Positions 43,121 through 49,771 of a DNA stretch of 49,771 nt are shown here, piece by piece. Within the stretch, counting starts at the first letter, position 1; each line of letters begins with the position of its first letter. Under the pieces are notes generated by a model. It saw only the letters and a list, made by a program, of their open reading frames with translations, was not told the DNA's origin and did not search any database. This DNA is from CAIVAT01 sp038212325. GTDB taxonomy: Bacteria; Bacteroidota; Bacteroidia; Bacteroidales; FEN-979. The stretch is taken from the NCBI GenBank assembly GCA_038212325.1, contig JBBQUQ010000015.1, forward strand, positions 1 through 49,771, read 5' to 3'. The translations under genes and the position numbers were made by a program.

Positions 43121-43897
43121 ATGATGGAAGAGAAAATTGCCGCATTTCAGAAGTTGCTTGAGATTATGGATGAACTCAGGGCAAAATGCCCGTGGGATAA
43201 AAAGCAGACCATTGAATCACTTCGATACCTCACGATAGAAGAAACCTACGAGCTTTCAGAGTCAATCCTGCAAAAGGATATGGATTCGATCAAGAAGGAG
43301 TTGGGCGACCTGATGCTCCACCTCGTTTTTTATTCCAAAATCGCCTCCGAGAGCAATGCATTCGACATTAAGGATGTGCTTGAAAATATTATCGCGAAAC
43401 TAATCAACCGGCATCCCCATATCTTTGGCGATGTGGTGGTGAAGGATGCAAAAGAGGTACATGATAACTGGGAGCGGATCAAGTTATTGGAAAAAGGCAA
43501 TAAATCGGTCCTCTCCGGTGTTCCGGCCGGGCTTCCGGCGATGGTGAAGGCATACAGGATCCAGGAGAAGGCCAGCGGGGTGGGATTCGATTGGGAAAAG
43601 CCCGAGCAGGTGTGGGACAAGGTGCTCGAAGAGCTGAAAGAACTGAAGGAGATGGTGGAGTCAGGCGCTCCGCATCACAGGAAGGAGGATGAGCTCGGCG
43701 ACCTGATCTTTGCCGTGATCAATTATGCCAGGTTCATCGATGTCAACCCCGAAGATGCCCTCGAGCGCACCAACCGGAAATTCATGAAACGTTTCAGGCA
43801 CCTGGAGGAGCGGGCAAAGGAACTGGGCAGGCCCCTGCATGAGATGACGCTCGCTGAAATGGATGTTTTCTGGAACGAGGCAAAGCTGGCGGATTAG
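43121..43897 (+). CDS. mazG: MazG nucleoside triphosphate pyrophosphohydrolase
   Basis: A 258-residue tandem-domain MazG that hydrolyses NTPs to NMP and pyrophosphate. Domain 1 (~10-115) has the motifs CPWDKKQTIESL, EETYELSE and ELGDLMLHLVFYS with the paired EExxE and ExxD Mg-binding helices; domain 2 (~140-250) repeats them (EELKELKEMVE, EDELGDLIFAVIN). Ends in FWNEAKLAD as usual. The start is chosen from the promoter position and family length; the message seems to have a very short leader. Confidence 0.95.
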   Translation: MMEEKIAAFQKLLEIMDELRAKCPWDKKQTIESLRYLTIEETYELSESILQKDMDSIKKELGDLMLHLVFYSKIASESNAFDIKDVLENIIAKLINRHPHIFGDVVVKDAKEVHDNWERIKLLEKGNKSVLSGVPAGLPAMVKAYRIQEKASGVGFDWEKPEQVWDKVLEELKELKEMVESGAPHHRKEDELGDLIFAVINYARFIDVNPEDALERTNRKFMKRFRHLEERAKELGRPLHEMTLAEMDVFWNEAKLAD

Positions 43898-43932
43898 TCA
43901 AGAAATAATCCTGGTAACTTTATGAAATCATA

Positions 43933-44376
43933 TTACTTTTTAATCCACTTACCAGAAGAAATAATCTTTTTCTCGTTTATTATGCGATATAAATAAATTC
44001 CCGGATTAATAAAACTGACATCCATGTTAAATGAGGCTGAAAAAATCTCTTTTGAGTACACCATTTTCCCACTTATGTCTAAGAGTGTGAAAATATAATA
44101 ACCAGGGGGCGTAAGATGAATTGAAATGACATCATCTCCAGGATTTGGGAAAATTATAACGCTATTGGTCTTTGAAGTAGAGATCTCATCATTTGACAAT
44201 AACAGTCCGTCCTTATTTACTTTTAATATAAATATGTCACGTTCATTATGCTGCTTCAGATAATTGTAATATGTCCCGTACATTAAACAACCTTCATCAT
44301 GCGTGGCAAGTACCCCATATAACGTATAATTGGCATCTCCTCCATAGATTTTTTGCCAGGATCGATATTCATGGTT
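43933..44376 (-). pseudogene. 5'-truncated T9SS-exported protein (C-terminal end only)
   Basis: The frame reads from within the IS66 junction (WQKIYGGDANYTLYG... near 44358) to a stop at 43933: first a SBBP/beta-propeller-like repeat (GTYYNYLKQHNERDIFILKV, NKDG), then a type A T9SS tail (VIIFPNPGDDVISIHLT... to GKWIKK). The ATG at 44283 is just an internal Met. The frame is open upstream only to 44376, where a TAA lies inside transposase-matching sequence. The bulk of the gene, its signal peptide and its start are missing, so it should not give an exported product. Such WxKxYGGxxxD repeats normally occur in large T9SS proteins. Confidence 0.75.
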
Positions 44377-44891
44377 TTACAGGTGCCGAAGAAGCTGTAA
44401 AACATAGCTATATGCTCAGCCGCCTGGTGATTCCCGGCAAAGAGGTAGTTTTTGCGTCCCAGTGCCAGGGGGCGGATTTTATTTTCAATAAGATTGCTGT
44501 CAATTTCCAGCATTCCATCTTTGAGGTAGTTCTGCAAACTGATCCATCGGCTTGCACAGTATTCAAAAGCCACACCGATCGGGCTCCTGGGCAAGACCTT
44601 ATCTCTTTCAATGTAGATGTAGGAACCAATCTCATTGATAACCGGCAATGATTTTTCGAGCCTTAATGCATGTCGCTGCTCATGGCTCATGTCTGCCTCA
44701 CGCGCCAATGCTTCGATGGCATACAGCAACTGGATAAGTTCTAACACATGCGATGCCTTCTGCTTGTCGTTGGCGAGCGCTTTGTCAAAATACCGGCGTG
44801 CATGGGCCCAGCACGAAAGGTGTGTAATTCCAGCGATTTCAGTTAGATGGGTATAGCCCGCATAGCCATCGGTCTGAATATAGCCACTGAA
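44358..44891 (-). pseudogene. Internal fragment of IS66-family transposase (TnpC)
   Basis: On the minus strand, FSGYIQTDGYAGYTHL (from 44891) to FFGTCKTMNIDP (to about 44358) is continuous IS66 TnpC homology, ~178 residues. It includes the second Asp of the DDE triad (QTDGYAGY), the WAHARRYFDKAL motif, and the Glu region LEIDSNLIENKIRPLALGRKNYLFAG. The N-terminal half with the first catalytic Asp, the last ~30 residues and both IS ends are missing. It cannot move by itself. It is joined directly to other genes at both ends. Confidence 0.85.
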
Positions 44892-47800
44892 TCAACGGTT
44901 CGCAGGTTGGTGTGAGCTACCAGCTTCTGCGGGATAATATTATCCAGGCAACAGTTCCTGGCACCGGTTCCATGCTTCATTTCGGAGCGCAATACCTTAC
45001 GGGCGTATATACCGTCAAGGCAGTAAACATCGTAACCATCTGCGATACGGTGATGGGAGGGAGCACTACGATTTTGCCCGGCCCGCTGGCATTTACCATT
45101 ACCCCGGCGGGTGTGAACTGCAGCCCGGCCGCGATAGGCCTTACCAGTTCAGAGGCTGGCATCGAGTACCAGCTCAGGCGCAACGAGTTGATCAATATAG
45201 GTTCGCCCCTGGTCGGGACCGGGTCGGCGCTGAGTTTTGGCGCCCACTCTTTGCCGGGTATTTACAGCATTGTTGCGTATAATCCTTTAACAGATTGTTA
45301 CCGGTGGATGACCGACAGTGTCACGATCCAGCCTGCGGCCCTGGCTTACAACATACTTCCCTCGGGCGATACCTGCAGCCCGGCCATCGTCAGGCTCAAC
45401 GGCTCGCAGGTTGGCAAGATGTACCGTTTGATGCTTGATGGCACCATTATCCTTGACAGCCTTCCCGGCACCGGGCAGCCGCTTGTTTTTGGAACCTACC
45501 AGACCAGCGGGGTTTACCGGATCAGAGCTGTTGATATCCTGTCGCGTTGCCAGGATCCGATGACGGACAGCCTTCGGATTTTCGCAGCGCCTGATAAATT
45601 TAATGTTTTGCCAGTCGGCCCGGCTTGCGTGGGCATGGCCGTCGGACTTGATGATTCCCAGATCGGGGTTACCTATACGCTGATCCGCGATGGCTCGGTC
45701 ATCATTGCCCCCTCGGTTGCCGGCACCGGCAATGCCATTACCTTCGGGAGCCAGCCCTCCCCGGGCGAATATACCGTTGAAGCCGTTGTCGACGGCCTCA
45801 CATGTCATTCGGTCATGACCGGATCGGCAACTCTGGGTGCGCTTCCGGCGGCTTTCCTGCTGAAGCCGCAGGGCAGTGTTTGCGCGGGTACCGACCTTTA
45901 CCTGAACGGTTCGCAGGTTGGTGTTAACTATCAACTGCTGCGCGATGGCCTGGTGGAGATCACCATGGCAGGTACCGGCAGCTTGTTGCATTTCGGGCTG
46001 CAATACCTTGTGGGGACCTATACGGTCAAGGCGGTGAATGCTATTTCAACCTGCGACACGCTGATGATTGGCAGCACGATTATACTTTCCCTGCCGCTTG
46101 CCTTCGATCTCATCCCGGCAGGAGCCAACTGTTCCCCGGCCCAGGTTGGCCTGGTTGGTTCCCAAACCGGTGTTACGTATCAACTTTACAAGGATGGCTT
46201 TGCCACAGGGGCACCTGTTGCAGGCACAGGTTCTGCCATTACTTTCGGACTTCAGCCGGCAGGCAGTTACCTTGTCATTGCCACCATCACCTCAACCTTG
46301 TGTGCCGATACCCTGCCCGGCAGGGTGGTTATCACAGCCGGGCCTGAGGTCAGCGCCGGCGGCGACGCCTCCATTTGCGCCACGTACCCCCTTCAACTAT
46401 CTGCAAGCGCGACGAACTATTCTGCTGTTTTGTGGTACTCCCTGGGAGATGGCATGTTCTCGGATCCGGCCATGCTCAACCCGGTTTATACTCCCGGGGT
46501 TACGGATATAACAAACGGCACGGTTGAGTTGGTAGCCAAGGTTTTCGGCTCGCCCGCATGCCTTGACCGAACCAACGCGGATACGCTTACCGTCACCATT
46601 AATCCTTTGCCGGTTGTGGATGCCGGGGCGGATGATACCATTTGCGTAACCGCTACGGTATCACTCAACGGATCAGCACAGCATTATTCGGCTCCCCATT
46701 GGTATTCATCGGGCGATGGCACGTTTGACAATGCAGTCACCTTCAGCCCGGTTTATACTCCCGGACCGCTGGACAAACTCTCCGCAACGGTGCTGTTGAG
46801 ATTGCTTGTGCATGGGTCACTCACTTGCCAGGGCGACACGGTATCGGATTTCATGCGGGTGCTGATAGACCCGCTGCCCATAGCCAATGCAGGGCCCAAT
46901 GATACGATCTGTGAGAACTGGTCATACCGGTTGACAGGCACCGCGCAGCATCAGTCTGCTGTTCTGTGGTCGACCCTGGGCGATGGTTCTTTTGACAACC
47001 CAGCCTTGTTTGATCCATCTTATACGGCCGGTCCCAACGACCGGGTCGTGGGAAGCGTCAGGCTGGTGCTGACGGCATCCGGGTCGGCAAATTGCCTGGC
47101 AGAGATTGACCGTGATACCATGCGACTGCTGCTGAACAAACTGCCTGTTGTGGATGTAGGGCCGGATATCACCATATGCTCGAACCAAAATTACCAGTGT
47201 GCAGCTTCAGTCCAGCGATATTCCAACCTTGAATGGATTTCGACAGGCGATGGCTTCTTCAGCAACATAGCTGTTCTAAATCCTGTTTATACACCCGGGG
47301 CTTCCGATATTCTGGCAGGATCAGCCTGGCTGAAGTTAAGTGCTCACGGCTTATTAAGCTGCTTGACAGAAAAGGTATCCGACAGTCTGCTGCTGTCGTT
47401 TTACCCGATGCCGGTGGCCAACGCAGGCTATGATACGCTGACTTGTCCGAACGTACCGGTTCCGGTTCACGGCTCGGCGATCCATCACACGGGTGTTCTG
47501 TGGAACACCCTTGGCAATGGGGTTTTCGATAACCCTGCCGTCATGAACCCGTTATACACCCCGGGCGCCACCGATGTGCTGGCCGGGCATGTCGACCTGG
47601 TGCTCACAGCCAACGGCCAGGCGCAGTGCAGCGCGATGCTTGACTCGGATACCGTGCGGCTGACGTTTAAGCCGCTTCCGACCGTGAGCCTGTCAGGTAC
47701 AGCCTCCATATGTGAAGGCGCCGCCGGGAACCTCATTATTACCCTGGGCGGTTTGCCTCCATGGTCAGTCACCTACACGGACGGGCTTAATAATTTTACA

Positions 47801-49771
47801 GTGAACAACATCCCCTCGAGCCCATACACGTTGAATGTAACTCCGATCGTTACAACAACCTATACTATTTTAACCCTCTCCGATGGCAACTGCTCGGTGC
47901 TTTCCACCGGACCTTCTTTTACGGTTTCGGTTAACCCTGAGCCCAATACGTTCACCATGACGGTTACCAGCGGGGGCGGCTATTGTGAAGGCGGGACAGG
48001 GGTTGAAGTGGGCATCGACGGATCGCAGAACGGGGTATTTTACCAGCTGCTTTTTGGTGGGCTGCCCAGCGGTTTAGCCATGCCGGGAACCGGCGGCCCC
48101 ATCACCTTTGGCTTGAAGACCCTGCCTGGGATTTACCAGGTTAAGGCCAGGTATCCCCAGACCTTGTGCGAGGTGCAGTTCAGCGACAGCGTTATTGTCA
48201 ACATTTTCCCGACTCCCCGGGTTGACTTTGCCAGCGATTCGGCCTGTTATGGACTGCCGACGCAGTTCCATCTGAGCGGGCTGGATATTGGCAGGATTGC
48301 CTTATGGCAGTGGAATTTCGGGGATGGAACCTCCATTTCATATACCGCCCCGATCGAGCCCTCGCATGTTTACCCGACTACCGGCAGTTTCCAGGTTACA
48401 CTGGCGGTTACCGACACCAACTCATGCACCAAAACGCTTGTGCATTCGATTACTGTGTACGAACTGCCCATTGCGTTATTCTCACACGATGCGCCCATGT
48501 GCTCGGGCTATGAAGTTCATTTCACGGACCACTCCTATGCGCAGGGCAACAATTACCTGCAGCAGTGGCACTGGGATTTCGGCGACGGGGTGGATACTAC
48601 GGTAACCTTCCCGGACCTGCCCGATGCGTCGCACATATACACCCTTGCGATGACTTACGCGGTAAAGCTTACCGTGATGACCAGCCACGGGTGCGTCGCC
48701 TGGCAGACCAGGACCATTACGATCACCCCGTCACCGGCTGCCAATTTTGATTATACCAACGCCTGTGAAGATGAGAATGTCCATTTTACGGATATTTCAC
48801 AACTGCAGGGCGGGGGCTCTGTGGTTGAATGGAAGTGGGATTTTGGCGATCCGCTGTCGGGGGTGAACAATTACGCCTTTTCGCAAGCTCCCATCCATGT
48901 ATATAGTTCCATCGGCGATTATGAAGTTCGGATAATTGTGATGAACTCGGGTGGCTGCAGCGATACCATCAAAAAGCATGTAATCGTTCAGCTTTCACCC
49001 AGGCCTGATTTCACCTATAACACGGCTTGCTTGGGCAGCCTGACACAATTCAATGATATCACCGCCCCCAGTTCGAACATCGAATGGCTTTGGGATTTTG
49101 GCGATGGCAGCCCAACTTCGGCTTCACAGAACCCCTCGCAAATCTATGCCAATGCGGGTGTTTACGTGGTTAAGCTGACAGTTAAAAATACTAATTTCTG
49201 TAGTCATGACACCACCCATAACGTGACCGTGATTGCCCTGCCCACTGCGGATTTCCAGACCAATGCCCCGCAGTGCCATGGAGCTCAGGTTACCTTTACC
49301 AACACCTCCACCACGCAGCACGGGCAGATTGTAAAATGGGTCTGGGATTTTGGCGACGGCCACGATACAACCATTTTGTATCCGGGCATTCCCAATGTCA
49401 CCCATACCTTCGCAGGCAACGCACTGCAACACCTGGTAAGGCTGACGGTAAAAACTTCCGACAGCTGCATCTCTTACAAGGAACATCTGATCCAGAGTGT
49501 TACCGGCCCGGTCGCAAGTTTTGATTATTCTTCGACGCTGTGTCCCGGTGAAAATGTTCAATTTACCGATCTGAGCCAGCTCAATGGCGGCGGGCCCATC
49601 ACCCACTGGTACTGGAACTTCGATGACCCGACCAGCGGTACGAACAACCTATCGGCGCTTCAGAACCCGGTTCACAGTTTTACAGGCCCGGGACAGTTCG
49701 ACGTGCTGCTGATCATCAGCAATGGCGGCAACTGCACCGACTCCCTGTTAAAGCCTGTGACGATTCTTGCC
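44891..49771 (+). CDS. Giant repeat/PKD-domain surface protein, both ends missing
   Basis: A frame open for 1627 codons from just after the IS66 junction (in-frame TGA at 44888-44890) to the window end; it lacks a start and stop here. First ATG in frame is 44972, but the sequence enters mid-repeat, so the gene is 5'-truncated. Three module types are seen. Residues ~1-480: six copies of a ~80-85-residue beta module (NGSQVGVxYQLxRDG ... GTGS.LxFG ... GxYTVKA). Residues ~485-930: five copies of another (AGxDxTIC ... LWxxxGDGxFxNPA ... YTPG). After two more beta modules, ~1105-1627 hold six PKD domains with WNFGDG/WDFGDG/WDFGDP cores, the last cut by the edge. Cysteines are regularly placed. Such proteins are surface or gliding-adhesin-like, normally exported by T9SS; the tail is outside the window. 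Confidence 0.8.
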   Translation, partial: MNGSQVGVSYQLLRDNIIQATVPGTGSMLHFGAQYLTGVYTVKAVNIVTICDTVMGGSTTILPGPLAFTITPAGVNCSPAAIGLTSSEAGIEYQLRRNELINIGSPLVGTGSALSFGAHSLPGIYSIVAYNPLTDCYRWMTDSVTIQPAALAYNILPSGDTCSPAIVRLNGSQVGKMYRLMLDGTIILDSLPGTGQPLVFGTYQTSGVYRIRAVDILSRCQDPMTDSLRIFAAPDKFNVLPVGPACVGMAVGLDDSQIGVTYTLIRDGSVIIAPSVAGTGNAITFGSQPSPGEYTVEAVVDGLTCHSVMTGSATLGALPAAFLLKPQGSVCAGTDLYLNGSQVGVNYQLLRDGLVEITMAGTGSLLHFGLQYLVGTYTVKAVNAISTCDTLMIGSTIILSLPLAFDLIPAGANCSPAQVGLVGSQTGVTYQLYKDGFATGAPVAGTGSAITFGLQPAGSYLVIATITSTLCADTLPGRVVITAGPEVSAGGDASICATYPLQLSASATNYSAVLWYSLGDGMFSDPAMLNPVYTPGVTDITNGTVELVAKVFGSPACLDRTNADTLTVTINPLPVVDAGADDTICVTATVSLNGSAQHYSAPHWYSSGDGTFDNAVTFSPVYTPGPLDKLSATVLLRLLVHGSLTCQGDTVSDFMRVLIDPLPIANAGPNDTICENWSYRLTGTAQHQSAVLWSTLGDGSFDNPALFDPSYTAGPNDRVVGSVRLVLTASGSANCLAEIDRDTMRLLLNKLPVVDVGPDITICSNQNYQCAASVQRYSNLEWISTGDGFFSNIAVLNPVYTPGASDILAGSAWLKLSAHGLLSCLTEKVSDSLLLSFYPMPVANAGYDTLTCPNVPVPVHGSAIHHTGVLWNTLGNGVFDNPAVMNPLYTPGATDVLAGHVDLVLTANGQAQCSAMLDSDTVRLTFKPLPTVSLSGTASICEGAAGNLIITLGGLPPWSVTYTDGLNNFTVNNIPSSPYTLNVTPIVTTTYTILTLSDGNCSVLSTGPSFTVSVNPEPNTFTMTVTSGGGYCEGGTGVEVGIDGSQNGVFYQLLFGGLPSGLAMPGTGGPITFGLKTLPGIYQVKARYPQTLCEVQFSDSVIVNIFPTPRVDFASDSACYGLPTQFHLSGLDIGRIALWQWNFGDGTSISYTAPIEPSHVYPTTGSFQVTLAVTDTNSCTKTLVHSITVYELPIALFSHDAPMCSGYEVHFTDHSYAQGNNYLQQWHWDFGDGVDTTVTFPDLPDASHIYTLAMTYAVKLTVMTSHGCVAWQTRTITITPSPAANFDYTNACEDENVHFTDISQLQGGGSVVEWKWDFGDPLSGVNNYAFSQAPIHVYSSIGDYEVRIIVMNSGGCSDTIKKHVIVQLSPRPDFTYNTACLGSLTQFNDITAPSSNIEWLWDFGDGSPTSASQNPSQIYANAGVYVVKLTVKNTNFCSHDTTHNVTVIALPTADFQTNAPQCHGAQVTFTNTSTTQHGQIVKWVWDFGDGHDTTILYPGIPNVTHTFAGNALQHLVRLTVKTSDSCISYKEHLIQSVTGPVASFDYSSTLCPGENVQFTDLSQLNGGGPITHWYWNFDDPTSGTNNLSALQNPVHSFTGPGQFDVLLIISNGGNCTDSLLKPVTILA

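Noticed and set aside
44283..44747. A complete small transposase gene
   Set aside because: It is only part of IS66 TnpC; homology continues upstream to 44891 and the C-terminal residues after 44358 belong to the neighbouring gene read in another frame.
45287..46003. 238-residue frame on the minus strand inside the giant repeat protein
   Set aside because: It is antisense to a continuous repeat/PKD frame, has no recognisable family and arises from the biased codons of the real gene.

Overview
The window looks like chromosomal DNA from a Bacteroidota bacterium, most likely an environmental Bacteroidales-like lineage close to those with many PKD-rich secreted proteins. Evidence seen directly: at least eleven matches to the Bacteroidota -7 promoter element TAnnTTTG just upstream of good start codons, no clear Shine-Dalgarno sites, type IX secretion (T9SS) C-terminal tails on several proteins, an eukaryote/archaeal-type ProS, GxxExxY-family debris, and typical single-copy housekeeping genes. 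No rRNA or tRNA gene and no CRISPR array was seen.

Layout. 1-918: AT-rich remnant of an AlwI-like restriction endonuclease, broken by a frameshift. 1039-4632: a secreted Omp28-like T9SS cargo protein and a convergent alpha/beta hydrolase. 4897-9676: amino-acid block with a cystathionine-gamma-synthase-like PLP enzyme, threonine synthase and ThrH in one tight operon, then a second Cys/Met-metabolism PLP enzyme with its own promoter. 9760-12618: glycine dehydrogenase GcvP. 12919-13929: UbiA-family prenyltransferase, flanked by a pair of ~50-bp direct repeats. 14385-17168: six-PKD T9SS-exported protein. 17360-19340: an ECF sigma factor overlapping a membrane-anchored protein with a C-terminal beta-barrel. 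19561-19783: small inverted-repeat element holding a truncated GxxExxY gene. 19954-25792: membrane pyrophosphatase, DUF151 nuclease, nucleoside permease, ThyA and FolA. 25793-28565: DnaB and an overlapping secreted GATase-like protein. 28727-32844: LpxR-like lipid A deacylase, small membrane protein, purine nucleoside phosphorylase, LpxK and a degenerate receiver protein. 32998-36570: Nif3-like, zinc-ribbon and TPR operon. 36560-43897: FadL-type porin, Tyr/Gly-rich lipoprotein, ProS, DUF2807 lipoprotein, PagL-like lipid A deacylase and MazG. 43933-49771: a 5'-truncated T9SS gene, an internal IS66 transposase fragment, and a giant 5'-truncated repeat/PKD surface protein that runs off the window.

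How genes work together. The thrC-thrH operon suggests threonine (and perhaps cystathionine) synthesis through O-phosphohomoserine made by ThrH. NupG, ThyA, FolA and PNP form a loose nucleotide/folate theme. LpxK, an LpxR-like protein and a PagL-like protein act on lipid A and point to envelope remodelling. Several large secreted proteins rely on T9SS, whose core genes are not in this window.

The strongest candidates for a second look are the perfect 30-bp inverted repeats around the GxxExxY remnant, the ThrH/CGS-like operon with a candidate SAM-responsive leader, the sigma factor fused by overlap to a TM-plus-barrel protein, the two lipid A deacylase families, the phospho-site-less receiver overlapping lpxK, and the IS66 chimeric junction (real rearrangement or assembly artefact). 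I did not find a clearly new defence or biosynthetic system.
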